Assembly: GCA_036925085.1 (NCBI GenBank)
Contig: JAUPFP010000051.1
Coordinates: forward strand, 558,001-622,000
Direction of reading: 5' to 3'
Origin: Brachycybe producta
Taxonomy: Eukaryota > Arthropoda > Diplopoda > Playtdesmida > Andrognathidae
Length of the DNA: 64,000 nucleotides
A program made the position numbers and the translations under genes. Below, piece after piece: positions 33,351 through 45,689 of the stretch. The notes beneath the pieces are model-generated. The model was not told where the DNA came from. It saw only the letters and a list, made by a program, of their open reading frames with translations, and did not search any database. How positions within the stretch are numbered: the first letter of the stretch is position 1; each line of letters opens with the position of its first letter.

Positions 33351-33599
33351 GGCTGAGCCTGCTTTCAAAAACTAAGCTGCACATTCCAAAGGCACTAAAT
33401 GTTCTCCATACTATTATGCTCCCCCACTGCTGAAATTTTGTTTAGAATAATATTGTGGTTTTTTCCTCACATTCTTCTAATATGACAAAAATAAATAAAA
33501 ACCATCAGAATCATCTAGGTTGAATTTTTCCCCTGGTGGTAGGAGCCTGACAATATGCAGTGTTTAGCACCTTTGGAATTAGGAGCTTTGCTTTTATTT

Positions 33600-33850
33600 C
33601 AACTTAAACAAGTATTAGTGATTATCAGACGATGTTATGGCAGGTGTCTACTGCCATAAAATACTGATTACATAGCATTAGCTTAGTATTCCAGCCAGTA
33701 AAGGATCCAGTTCCCTCAAATACATGTAACCTAATGAAGAAATTGTTATGGAACCAAAATATCACCACTCTCGGATGGCTGGTGTGTCCCCCGAACTTAA
33801 ATCCTGTAGAAAACTTTTGGAACATCATTGTATATGATGATTAAGCAGAT
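33600..33850 (+). pseudogene. mariner transposase C-terminus, right arm
   Basis: The plus strand encodes VCPPNLNPVENFWNI, the mirror copy of the left-arm sequence. The two copies converge on a 250-bp centre. Confidence 0.7.
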
Positions 33851-34274
33851 TGCCGTGATTATACTACAATATCAAGCTGAAAAGCGCCATTTTAGCTGCT
33901 TCGGGGTAGAATTTCAGTAAATGTGTTTATAAATCCAGTTTAAAATATGTAGAAAAAAATGTTTTAAGTTCTAAAACCTCCGGACAGTCATATACCTTAT
34001 ATATTTTAATGTTACTGTTGTTTTCTGAATGTTATTTTGTCACAATTAATAAAAGTGAAAAGTTCATTAGTGTGTCTATAATTATGAAATGGTCATTTTC
34101 CAGTTTTTAATTTTTACCTTTTAAGAAAAAAAATGTCTGCTTAGCAGAAAGTTTATAATATAAGATGATCTGTTTTATGTTGAAAATTTCAGGTGAATCC
34201 ATCAAGTGTAACTCTAGATAAAATCAATTTTTGGATTGCGTCTATTTATATGAAATGCACTGTATATATACATG

Positions 34275-35880
34275 TATATATATATTTCATTTGAAAAAAT
34301 ACTCTGCAAGCAGCCATAAATGCCTATGGCAGAGGTCCAAGTCCACGTGCGAGTCCAAGTGCAGCATAGAAAATGCATTGTCAAAACCAGAAAATATAAA
34401 ACCCCATTGATATAAACCCAACAACAATTCAATATTTTTTTAATGCTACAAATATATGCATTGTCAAAACAAAACAAAATTATGACTCCGATAAAATACA
34501 TTTTCCCTGCACAAAATCCCCGTGAAGCGAGTTCCTTTGTCAAATTGACCTAGGAACAAATGACCAGTAATAAGAATCCGTTTGTGCAAAAATCTCCAAC
34601 TTTGTTAGTGGGCACCCCTATCCATATATAATGCCCTGCAAAGTTTACTTGAAGTAGGTTTAGGGCAAGATCCTTCTAGCATTCGATTAAAGATATTAAA
34701 ACTAAAATCTGAATGTCTTGCAAGTAAACTATCCAAGCTCTGAAAGCATTTTAGTTACACTGTCAGCATATCCATATTTACCACAAACAAACCTAGCATC
34801 CCTGTGTTGGACCATTTCTTTGGAGTGAGCTAAGTCTGCAGTGTGGGGATTCCACACGGAGCTGCAGTATTCTAGATGGGGATGTACTAATGATTCATAT
34901 GCTATGCATGTGGCCTCCCTGGGACACCTTCTTAGAACACATTGACTAAACCTTAGCATCTGCATAGACTTGGAAATAATCTATTCAACATGCAGCTGCC
35001 AAGAAAGTTAGCTGTAATCCTTACCCCCAAATATTTATAAGAATCTACGTTATTAAGTGGAATGGCCCCTATTCTATATGGAAATATTATTGGATTCCTT
35101 CCCCTAGCTACCCTCATTACACAACATTTTTCCTTATTAAGTTGAAGTTGCCATTTAGAACACCATGCCTCTATTGCTTTCAAGTCACTATCAATAATAT
35201 GGCATTCATTGTCAGAGGTAGCCTCATGATAAATTATTGTATCTGCAAATAGCCAGCAATTGCTGCTAACTTGACTGCTGAGGTCATTGATATATAAAAG
35301 AAACAGAAGCGGACCCAACACACTACCCTGAGGAACCCCTGATGTAACCCCTATCCAGTCAGATTCAGTCCCACCTGCAACACCCCTTTATTTCCTATCA
35401 CTCAAAAAAGAATGCACCCATTTATACACCTGTTCACCCAATCCATACCCACTAACTTTTGTCATTAGTTTTGAGTGAGAAACTGTGTCAAATGCCTTGC
35501 AGAGATCAAGCAAAACCAAATCTGACTGCCTTTATATAAAATTTTCTGAAGGCCATCAACTAAAAGAATAAGCTGGGTTTCACATGAAAATCACACAAAA
35601 ATTGTTTTCCATAAGAAAATTCATTGAGGAGGAATATATAGTATGTTCACGGACCTTGCAAACTAAATTGGACTAATGTTAGCGAATTTCCACGTATCTA
35701 GTACAATACCTACATTTAAACTGTTGAGAAATTAACTGAAGGTATTTACCCAACTCGTGAGCAAGATTTTTTAAAATGTTAGCATACATCCCATCTGGAC
35801 CACAAGTTTTATTTGAGTCTAATTTTAGAAATTGCTTGACTATCCCATCTGCAGTTATTACAATTTGAGTTATTAGTAGG
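34275..35880 (-). mobile_element. CR1-type LINE, 5'-truncated (RT and 3' UTR)
   Basis: Matches the 3' half of the LINE at 60337-63341: RT pieces LLFLLYINDLSSQV, NCWLFADTIIYHE (FADD with one Asp lost), WQLQLNKEKCCVMRVARG and SSVWNPHTADLAHS, then the same 3' UTR. Frameshifts occur near 34960 and 35330. Confidence 0.85.
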
Positions 35881-35899
35881 CTAGTATTACAATTAGTAT

Positions 35900-36960
35900 T
35901 TACAGTATTACAATTATATAATTATATATGGGTCCTTTGCTCCCAGTCCCACTCCTAAACATAGATTTCTTCTGGATAAACAACATTGTTTTTGCTGTCG
36001 AAAAGCACTGACCATCCTTTTGGCGGTTGGTGTACTGCAGACTAAGTAGGCATGCCGGGCTCTGAAACGGCCACCTGTGGTCATTTCTGGGTCTATGCGG
36101 CCCAAAACTGATTGGCACTGTAATAGGTTGAGAACGGGTAGACCTCCCGGAGAACTCTCGGGGCATAAATTTTTGGAGCATTGATGACTTGGTTAAATTT
36201 TTCTTTTGTATTATGTTTTAATAGAAAATGAGTCATGTTTAATATTGCTGCTTCATACAGGTCAATTGTTTTCATTGATCTAATTGGTTTTGATTTTTGT
36301 TTAATTACAATTAGAGGATTCTGAGAAAGTCTTCTCGGTATTTTCTTAGATATAAGTCCATGTTTTTGTGTACAAGACAGAGTTTTGGGAAGATAAATAA
36401 ACGGTTACTATTTGCAAAAATTTGCTGAAGTTCTTATTTTATATTTTCTTAGTCAAACACGGGACTTTAGGACTGCCAATCCAGGTGCAAACCTGGAGAC
36501 AATACTCCAAATGGAATCAGGGATTACCACACGATCTACTGGCTTTTAATCAGGTACAAGCATGAGGAGTAACAGGCAGCAAAAAGATTCTTAAGTCGAT
36601 AAAAGTTTGTCAAAGAGGAACTTGTGAGGAAACAAAAGGGACTGGTTTTTTCGCTTCCTCCCGAACTAGAGTAGAATAAGTGGCCTAGCGAACCACTTTT
36701 AGTCCACTCAAGAGAGCGAACAGTAGCCCCTGAGTTAATTCTACTCCCACTGGATTGTGCTCCTATATATGTCTTATCGATATTTTTATATGTGGGTTGT
36801 CTGCCTGCCTGTTTGTTTGTCCGTAATGCATCCCCAAACCTTTTCACCTCTAGAAGCCAAACTTGGCAGGAATACTTCTTATGAGCCAACAAGGGATAGA
36901 GGGTACCTGGGTGCTCCAGCAACCACCCTGCATGTGCAAGACAGGGGATTAAGACATGTT
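35900..36960. other. unassigned interval
   Basis: Short minus-strand frames at 35900-36275 and 36536-36922 match nothing I recognise. Near 36800-36950 the sequence resembles the edge of a short interspersed repeat ending at the (TA)n tract. Confidence 0.4.
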
Positions 36961-36962
36961 CT

Positions 36963-37122
<160 letters not shown>

Positions 37123-37224
37123 TATATGTACAGCTATACTACTGTATACATCTACCTACTTTATCTATACAAGTTCATATCTTGCAAGAGGCTATCTACA
37201 TGTTTAGCACTAACACTAAAACAC

Positions 37225-37412
37225 TTACACATCATTTGACCTAAAATATATGCTCTAATACCATTTCACCTAAATTATATGCTCTAATACCATTTCACCT
37301 AAAGGGCTTCTTGTCCTAATATTATATGCCTTAAATACACATTTGAAATTAATAAGTGTTTGACCTAAAGAAAAATTTGACCAGAAGGGCATTTGACCTA
37401 AATATCCATTTG
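37225..37412. repeat. degenerate 17-bp-type repeat (CATTTGACCTAAA)
   Basis: Several imperfect units of the minisatellite seen at 8270-8740, adjacent to the 21-bp array. Confidence 0.65.
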
Positions 37413-38170
37413 ACAAACCTTGCGGAAAGACTTGCAAAAAGTTTTTCCGCAAGGTTTGCAAGTCTTTACGAAAAGGCTTGCAAACCTTACGAAAAGGCTT
37501 GCAAACTTTACGGAAAGGCTTGCAAACCTTACCGAAAGGCTTGCAAACCTTACGGAAAGGCTTGCAAACCTTACGGAATGGCTTCCAAACCTTGCGTAAT
37601 GGCTTGCAAACCTTATGGAAAGGCATGCAAACCTTACGGAATGGCTTGCAAACCTTACGGAAAGGCTTGCAAACCTTACGGAAAGGCTTGCAAACCTTAC
37701 GAAAAGGCTTGCAAACCTTATGGAAAGGCATGCAAACCTTACAAAAAGGCTTGCAAACCTTACGGAAAGGCTTGCAAACCTTACGGAAAGGCATGCAAAC
37801 CTTACGGAAAGGCATGCAAACCTTACGGAAAGGCATGCAAACCTTACAAAATGGCTGCAAACCTTACAGAAAGGCTTGCAAACCTTACAGAAAAGCTCGC
37901 AAACCTTACAGAAAGGCTTGCAAACCTTACAGAAAGGCTTGCAAACCTTACAGAAAGGCTTGCAAACCTTACAGAATGGCTTGCAAATCTTACAAAAAGG
38001 CTTGCAAACCTTGCATAATGACTTGCAAACCTTGCATAATGACTTGCAAACCTTATGGAATGGCTTGCAAACTCTCCGGAAAACCTTACAACTTTTACGG
38101 AAAAGCCTTGTAACCGTTACAGAAAAAACTTGTAGATGCTTGCAAACCTTATAAAATGACTAAATTCCTT
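37413..38170. repeat. 21-bp minisatellite (GCAAACCTTACGGAAAGGC core)
   Basis: About 35 copies of a 21-bp unit. Because 21 is a multiple of 3 and the unit has few stops, three plus frames (repeating GLQTLRK, ACKPYGK and RLANLTE) and one minus frame (KVCKPFR) stay open for 180-220 codons. Open frames on both strands argue against a gene. Confidence 0.9.
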
Positions 38171-38553
38171 ACAATTCTCACAGAAAGGCTTGCATATGAT
38201 TGCAACTCTTACAAAATAGCTTACATATGCTAACAACCTTACAAGATAGCCTATAAGATGCATAATAGGAAAACATATTTTAGAAGTATTTCATAATTTT
38301 TTTCAGCCCATTTGCCATTGTATGACACTAGAAATATAGGTAATAATACCGTATGGACATGTCGTTATAAATTATTTTATAAATATATGTGTAGATAACA
38401 ATGGATGTGAAGTCATATACATAGATAATTATGGACATGACGTCACAATCATAGCTTAACCTATAGATATAGTATATACCTACCGTATACATACTGTATT
38501 CCTATGTAAATTAACATGGCAAAAGGGGTCGCTTTATAATTATACAAAAAATA

Positions 38554-38850
38554 GAAATAATGGTGAAAAATATTTGAAAAAGCTTTAATACCATCCTCTA
38601 TGTATTGTTAATAATACAAAATTTTCAGAATTGAGAAATATGTAACAAAACAAATGTCACACTATATTTTTGGAATCCATATTTAGTTTTTAATAACATT
38701 GAAGTCTATGGGAATTCAACATAAAAAAGTAGCAACTTATAATATGTATTAAAATTAGAAATAATGGTCAAAAATATTTGAAAAAGCTTCAGTACCATCC
38801 TCTATGTATTCTTAATAATACAAAATTTTCAGAATTAAGAAGAATTAATT
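38554..38850. repeat. two-copy direct repeat, spacing 204 bp
   Basis: GAAATAATGG, ATATTTGAAAAAGCTT, CATCCTCTATGTATT and TACAAAATTTTCAGAATT occur in both copies. AT-rich, non-coding. Confidence 0.7.
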
Positions 38851-39024
38851 AAAGAAATTAAAAATTAAAGAATTTAAAAAAAATTAAAAGAATTTAAGAG
38901 TAACAAAACTTAACTTACTCTATATTTTATTAAACCATGTATTTGTATTTAGAAACTCTTATCAAAATATTTTTTTCCAAAAATGTTAGAAAAAAGAAAA
39001 TGTGTGGCGCCATCTATTGGGGTT

Positions 39025-39235
39025 TTATAGAAACAATATAGCATTTTTCTTTATTAAGTTGGGTTTGCTGTTTAGCTTTTCTTGTATTGCTTTTAGGTCA
39101 CTTTCAATACTATGACAATTATAGGATGTCACATTCTGATAAATTATTGTCATTGGCAAATAGCAGACATTTACTGCATCATAAATGCTGAGGTCATTGA
39201 TAAATAAAAGAAACAATAACCGACCTGACACATGA
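39025..39235 (-). pseudogene. LINE RT fragment
   Basis: SGRLLFLLFINDLSIYDAV and ESDLKAIQEKLNSKPN match the FADD-flanking region of the local CR1 LINEs. The active site is destroyed. Confidence 0.65.
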
Positions 39236-40480
39236 CCCTAATATCTTGTTTCCACTACAAAAATTAACTGCAGTTAGATAACCAATCTTATAGTTAGAGA
39301 CCACAATACCTCCAGGAATTTATTTTCAAAATATTTTCATGAGCTGTTTAATTCAAGTTAAATGTGATCAGGTGAATTATACAGAATCCAGTTAAGGACA
39401 TACACCCAAATAAAATTTTGTCAATAGTTTGAAGTCTCCCCCCACCCATTTTTGTGGCAAAGGTTGTCACCTCACACTTCCAGAATTCATGAACGAAATA
39501 CATGTAAACCCAATCATATTCAACTCAATACAACCTTCCATGTGGAATAATTCAAATATTAAATCCATGGTACTTTGAAATGAAAGTAAGGTGAGGTGAC
39601 AACACATCAAACTTCGAGTATAGGAGTATACTTTTCGGGGGTTTTGTTGCCCATGTCTGTTGTTTGGTGGCGCATCTATCTGGTAAAGTTCATTTACATG
39701 CAGTCAAATGATTTTAAATTTTTTAAATTATATTCGCTTATTTTAAATTTTAAAAATCGTTTTGGTAATCGTTGAATAATTCCTGACAATATTTTGACAA
39801 GAAATTTCTGGAGATCTCTAACTACAGACAAGCTAGAGTTGTACTTTTTTGTGTTTCCATTTGAAATACTTATGCATGGTTAAATGATTGTGTCACTTCC
39901 TTTTCGGTTTCGGTTTTTTGTGATATTTCCACTCATTCCATCGGAAATAGTGTTTTCACTATCGGCCATACTGTCTGTAGTTTAAATCTGACTTGAAGAC
40001 AGGAAATGATGTATTAAACAATTCAATAATGTGTTGACCACGTTGTGTCAATTAAGTTAAGATACATCCATTGGTCAGAAACCATGTTTTTAGTTTTTCC
40101 CCCCTTTGCTTTCGGTTTTTGGCCATTTAAACTAACTCACTTCTGACATCCAAGTTAAATCTTCACTGTTCCTGATAGTTTTTGGCCTGCTGAACACATT
40201 TCTGGAATTGGATTTTAATTTGGATAAATAATTTTTATCATATCACCTTTTTATTAGATTCTGTCTTTTATTTTTTGTAAAAGGTGCCATTTTTCTTGTT
40301 TTTTGTTTGTTCCACAAATATTTCTTTGGTTTTTAAGTGATTTTATTGTCTGCTGAAGATGCTCGTGGAATCAAAATTGGAATCGGATTAGTACTTTTTG
40401 AGTTATTACTGTTTTTCAAAAAAATATATTTTTCTTTTCTTTTTTTTTGTTTTGGTTCACTTACAACCTTAATTTTTGGG
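39236..40480. other. AT-rich interval, no gene seen
   Basis: No recognisable coding or repeat family apart from ordinary A/T runs. The last part may be the 5' UTR of the LINE that follows. Confidence 0.4.
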
Positions 40481-42120
40481 CTCATTTGTTTTTTGTTTTT
40501 AGTAATGGGTTTTGTTAGTAAGGATCAGCTAAGGCAGGAAGTATCATGGCTTTAGGCAGGGGTGTCTTTGCTGAGGGAAATGTTAGCTGTATTTGAGGCT
40601 GGCCCTTCCCCTAGTGAAGAGCCTGTCTGCTGCCATGCCAGTTAGGTCACCAGTTAGGTCTGCACCAGGAGGGCTAGGATAGGAGGTTGTGGTTAAGGGG
40701 GCTAAGCAAGTTGCACCTCTTTGTTGTCACCCAGGACTCCTATATGTAATAGATTTGATGCATTGGGGAAGGTCTCTAGGGCCCAAGGGAACTCTGTAGG
40801 ACATCTAGCTGGGGTCAAGGGGCTAAGGTGTTCTGTATGCCAAGGAGGGTGACATTTAATTGTGAAGATGGGGAGACAAATAGGAAAATGGTTAAGACTA
40901 GATCTGTTGTCATTGTTGGTGCCGGTAATGTGAGGCATATCGTTAGGTGGGCTGTCCCCAAAGGAAATGACAGGGAGAAAGTTAGTGTGGCATGCTTACC
41001 GGGGGCTCACATTGAGGATGTTGAGCAGTGTATAAGTAGGATGGTACAGGGTGAAACTGCAGATGAGGTGCTAGTGGTGTTGCATGTAGGTGCTAATGAT
41101 CTATGTAGACAGAATGGTTCAGAAGTTTTAGGTAATTTAGTTAGCTTAGCTCAGCCTACAGTTAGCTCTAGGGTGGGGGTTAAGGTGTGTGTTAGTGCAA
41201 TCTCAGAGAGGGTGGATAGAGGCAACTTGGTTTTCCACAGGGCCAGGTGGGTTAATGACAGATTAGTGGACGCTTATAGTCAGGTGGGGGTTCAGGTAGT
41301 TGAGTATAGAGCAGCTATGGCAGGTTTAAGGGGTGAATAGAGTTATGATGGAGTGCATTTTAACATTCGTGCAGAAGTAGTTAGTAAAAAGATAGAATTT
41401 GTTAGTAATTATTTAGTGTAGTGTTGGGGCCTGTGGGTGGTATTGGGGAAAGGGTGATTATTGTTATGAATTATGTTAACCTTTTTTCATTAATTAATGC
41501 TGAGAGGATGACTTTCCTGTAGAATCCTAGCTCAACCACAAGTTGTGACTGCAAATCCCTGTTCTAGCGGTGCTGCAGTGAAAGTAAATTTGTCACATGG
41601 GTCAGTTATAAATAAAAATACGAAAATCATGGTTATAAATTGCAGAAGTTTGCGGAGAATGGTACCTGACTTCTTTGTGGCCATTGAAGAATCAGACTGT
41701 CAAATAATACTTGGAACTGATTCATGGCTGGATGACAATGTCAGTAATTAGAGAGGTGTTCCATCTAACTTTGCAATATATCATAGGGACAGAGTGGGGC
41801 ATACTGGTCGCGGAGTTTTTATAAGCAGTACCAAATTTGAGAAGAGGCATTTGAGATGGGGTGTGAGATAGTTTGCTGCAGTGTAGAGCTGCTCAATGGG
41901 AAAAAAGTATTTTTAATTTCTTTCTATCGCCAACCAGGATCTTCAATTAGTGATATAGCTGCCTTTGGCTCATGTCTTGATGCATTTCAGAGGTAATTTT
42001 AGGAGGTGATATTAACTTCCCAAACATAAACTGGGAACTTTGCTCAATTACAGGTGCTAATGATGTTACTTTGGCTGTTTCATTGTTGGAAATGATTATG
42101 CAACCAACTAGGAATAGTAG
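40480..42120 (+). mobile_element. CR1-type LINE fragment (ORF1 and start of ORF2)
   Basis: ORF1 (40828-41400) has an esterase-like domain. The ORF2 endonuclease start is at 41620-42120 (KIMVINCRSL, QIILGTDSWL, then GRGVFISS), broken by stops. The copy ends exactly where the LTR of element G begins (42121). Confidence 0.75.
40828..41400 (+). pseudogene. LINE ORF1, SGNH-esterase-like, catalytic Ser lost
   Basis: CR1-group ORF1 proteins often carry an SGNH hydrolase. Here VVIVGAGNVRHIVRW replaces the usual GDSN block, so the catalytic Ser is missing. LHVGANDL matches the GxND block. The DxxH block (DGVHFN, about 41350) lies just after a stop codon at 41338-41340. The same C-terminal block is present in the LINE at 60337 (SRDGVHFNY). 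The copy is inactive. Confidence 0.7.
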
Positions 42121-43114
42121 TGTGAGCTTTTGATGTTGACTATATTTTTACCAACTTGTAGATGTTGTTTTCTATAGCTCGTTGCTTCTCTGCATCACGT
42201 GGTGCCCGCACGGAGAAGATTCGAGCTACAGAAAGAGCCGGGTGGAGATTGATTGCAATCATCCTCCTGCATGGGGGTGAAATCTGTGCAGAAGGATGGT
42301 GGCCAACTTTCCTTGTTGATGCTGATATGCATCTTCCTTTGATGTTTACCCAAATGAAGATGATGTAGCTGCTTCAAGATCCATATGACTCCTTGCCCTA
42401 TGGTGTCTCCGGCCTCTGTAGAGAAGCATTAGTTACTGAACAGAAAGACAACGCAGTTTCTCATTGTAACACTTTTATTCATTCTTGTATAGAAAACAGT
42501 AACATTACAAGAATGAACGTTCGATTAAAGATGCGTCCTTGTGCCCATGATGTGGTACGGATAAGAATCTACGTAGTACAAACAAGTTGAGCAAAAGTAA
42601 GGACAATGAACAAAGAGGAACATGGTCCTTTTATACCTTGGACCTGTGTACACCTACAAGGTGTAACAGGTCTAAGTGACCATGGTCCTAAGTGTATCAA
42701 TCCGCCACTTCGATATGACAAAGAAGCATGAGTCAGAGAGGAGGGAGGGACAAGCGGGAGTTGTTTACCCCCCAGTCTATGGATTTGGTAGGAACGGTAG
42801 TTACTGGGTCTTACATACCCCCAACTTTGCTTGGACTATGCCCTCGTACTCCAGCTACGTATTCCAGTCAAAGGTGAAATGGTCAAGTTACGTGAGCAGG
42901 AGGACATGCGTGGACAAGCATGTTCCTTGTACAGAGGTATATTTAAAAGAGGGCACTGGTACAAAAGTGCCAGTGTCTTCCAATGTATAAGAGGCTGAAC
43001 AGTAAAAACAATTAAAATTAAAACGCACCAAGGTGGCGAGTACCTATTAAAAAATGAGATACATACAGCAAGTGGATGAAATGTTTTCTTCATGCATTTA
43101 CAATCAAATCTACA
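42121..43114 (-). mobile_element. 3' LTR of Ty3 element G
   Basis: The minus-strand end GCTCACA is at 42121. A second copy of its last 160 bp sits at 56552-56708, where a primer-binding site follows it. TATAAAAG (42637-42629) and AATAAA (42479-42474) are in LTR order on the minus strand. The start is proposed at 43114 (TGTAGATTTG), right after the purine run AAGAAAAAAAAAGAAAA. The start is less certain than the end. Confidence 0.65.
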
Positions 43115-43167
43115 TTTTCTTTTTTTTTCTTACACCCACGTTGGGTGGTTGCATGCACACGTGCATG

Positions 43168-43810
43168 TCAAGACGTATCCGTGAAGTGCTTGTAGGGGGT
43201 CTGACGTTGGTTGAAGGTGTTGGCTCCGCAGCCAGGGGTGGTATGCTTCCCAGGCGGAGACGATCCATCCATTTTCAAAACTTCAGAGACTTTCAAAAAA
43301 ACTTCGGTGAACAGTGGCGTTGGCAGCGACCATCCGGGCCGGTGGTGGTCCGGTGAGGACACTGTAGACAGCTTCCCAGAGGATGGCAGCCTTGTTTGTG
43401 GTGCGAGTTCTCCATATAATCATTCAAGCGATGTTGTACGCTCTGGTAAGTGGGACCCCAAGGAGACTGTTGATAAAGGCTTGCTGAAGGGCCCCAAGGG
43501 CCGGTGTGATGGGCTGCTCTGCAAACTGGTAGATTTCTACTTACCTGCCAGAGGGTACTATTATGGCCATGGAGAGTTGCTGGTGGTATGACATCCTCAC
43601 GACATAGCGTCCTTCCTCCGGTATGTAGAGGCGTGGAAACCCCTCCATCAGGTTGTAATGGCCCTGGTAGTATATGTTGCTGGCCTCGCATGTTGTTGCC
43701 AGAGTGCTTAGCAGTTATTCAGCAATCGTTCACACTGTGCTTCTTGACGAAATGGTCGGTATACTGGCAATCTTCTGGTAGTTACTGTTGAAATGTGAAA
43801 AGGCTGTCAC
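43168..43810 (-). pseudogene. LNN-domain protein of element G
   Basis: A diverged homologue: LLNNC, then ALWQQHARPA (compare VLNNLCAHWQQ in D), then YYQGHYNLMEGFPRLYIPEE, VVRMSYHQQLSMAIIVP and a C-terminal region ending at 43168. A stop after LLNNC, a frameshift near 43690 and a stop after VPSGR break it. It lies just before the purine tract and LTR, as in C and D. Confidence 0.55.
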
Positions 43811-44540
43811 TTCTGGAAGAATTGTGTGCCGATGGTGGCGCTGAAATTGTTGGAGCCACGGTGCAGCGGTTGTTCAAGGTGGCGAGGCGAGATGGTGATG
43901 TCAATGTTGTCAGGTCGACAGCACGCACTGTCGTCCATGACTTCCTTGATTCCAAATTGACACCTTGTGGTTTTTCCGAGTCCATATGTGCTGGTTACCA
44001 GCCCGGCGTCGTCTATATACTCGTGTTTTTTGACCCCCCATTAAGGCGTGAAATTCCAGAGTTCCGTGGAATTCTTACCATTGGGGGTTCCATGGGGTGT
44101 CAGTTTCCGGGTATTGAATGCCGTTCTTCATCTATTGTTTGTTGTGATTGTCAGATGGCCTGGTTCCCAAATGCAATGTACGAAAGTTATACCCATTAGG
44201 AATCTGATTCGAAAGGTGAAACGTGAGCAGTGGTGTGTGTTTGTGGTCACACATGTTTTGTTTATAGTGGGATTGCACCAGCGTGTGACCGATGCAGCAG
44301 TGTAAACAAAAATATTTTGGGTTGTATTGAGAGTTGTTGATAGATGGGTTAATGAGGTTTTGATGAGTGGTTTGTTGTTGGTGTTGTCAGTGTTGTTGTA
44401 AAGAGTTGGGTTCCTCTTGCTGTGGGGAGTTGGGTTCTTCTCCCCCTCCAACCCTTGAGCAACTGTCCTCAGTTGTTTCAGCTTGATATGAACTATGTTC
44501 ATTGTATCTCGAATCAGTCTCCCAAACGTGTCTTCATGTT
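43811..44540 (-). other. interior of element G, unassigned
   Basis: A minus-strand frame contains DTFGRLIRDTMNIVHIKLKQ and Thr/Asn-rich sequence. It is not recognised and not matched in B, C or D. Similarity to element C stops at about 44545, which marks the edge of element B. Confidence 0.35.
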
Positions 44541-44744
44541 CAAGACCGCATCCACCTTCGGGGAGGATGGAGGCGTGCTGACCGACACGTCTTGCATCGA
44601 CCTCCCATCCGTGCCGCCTCAATGGGACGGGTATGGACCGGCTGACTCCTGGCCGGCATGCTCGCCTTAGCATGCCGGGACTCCTCTGCCACAGCACCTC
44701 CAGTTTCAACACTGGCACTTACTACTGGAGGGTGTCAGACTCCC

Positions 44745-45420
44745 CTTCCTTTCACGTTTGGACTTTTTACTGTCCTTTTTCTTTTTCTTCCCGTGAGAGG
44801 AAGGTTGACCATGCATCGTGTCACTTAACTGGCCTTGACGACTTACTGGGCCGGTCAGGCGTAGGCAGGTGGTTAGCCCCCTTCGCCCTCTTGGACTCCT
44901 TCTTTGAAGGTTTTCCGGCCGGAGCCATACTTCTTCGCCGAAGCACCCTTAGCCGAAGTGATGGTCGAGGATGGTTGTGCAGAGACAAACTGTCCTTGGC
45001 CATCCCGAAGGTGAAGATTCTCCTTTGTTGCAAGTGTCGGCTGACTTGCCACCAACAGTTTTGGCTACCACACCATGGGCTGGTGCACGTGCGGCCTGCA
45101 CCGCTCCCCTCTGAGCGATTCGCTGTTGGCCAACAGCTGTCATGGTGCTCGCAATCGGTGAAACACCACGACCGACAGGAGGTTTCCCTGTGCTGAGTGG
45201 ACTCCTGTCGCTCACTTGCACCGACCGCATGTGTGATCTGTCGGTGCAAGCTCGCTGTCTGAGCTTGAAGCCGTTTGAGCTTGTCATCCAAGCTCTCAGG
45301 CTTTCGAGGTTCGAAGGCCTTTCCTCGACCAGATGATCTGGCTTTCTTGCCTCTTGAGCTTCTGGCAACTGGTGGGGTGAGGGCGGGACCTCTTTTGTCC
45401 CTTGCCACCACCACCACCAC
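44745..45420 (-). pseudogene. lysine-rich accessory segment (B)
   Basis: Equivalent to A1 3640-4600: SSWQSDNPKWNRQAEKAAQ (45540-45480), then QPSSTITSAKGASAKKYG and a lysine run GKKKKKDSKKSKRERK (44800-44755). GTAAGT at 44846-44841 is conserved with A1. Several frames are used, so it is degraded. Between 44545 and 44660 it shares GRSMxDVxVSTPPSSPKVDA with element C. Confidence 0.5.
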
Positions 45421-45689
45421 TCACAAATTTACCCGTTTTACCAGGAGCGGGTACTGGAGGCTGAGCAGCCTTCTCCGCTTGCCGGTTCCATTTCGGATTG
45501 TCCGACTGCCAGCTGGAGCATCCTGCTACAGCTTCAGGCGGACCTGTCGCAGTAGCCGGACTCCCTGGCCGAGCAGCCCCTGGACAACCGTCAGGGCGGG
45601 CGAGTCTCAGCTGGAAGACCCACAGCAGGCGTGAACCTCTTCAATGAGGCTCCTGGGCTTTAAGCTTGGTTTCTCTCTCTGTGAGAGCC

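Larger units (their letters stand above)
31647..34262. mobile_element. Tc1/mariner element, inverted-duplicated
   Basis: It begins CAGTGCGTTTCATATATATA (31647) and ends TATATGAAATGCACTG (34262), with TA on both sides. The two arms are reverse complements over about 0.8 kb. Both carry the end of a mariner transposase, facing inward. The left arm is interrupted by hAT DNA (about 31832-32909). Confidence 0.8.

Noticed and set aside
35900-36181. 93-codon minus-strand ORF as a gene
   Set aside because: No recognisable motif, and overlapping alternative frames of similar quality.
37356-38154. Long ORFs of 180-220 codons on both strands
   Set aside because: They lie in a 21-bp satellite with few stops in any frame; open frames on both strands are expected from the unit length.
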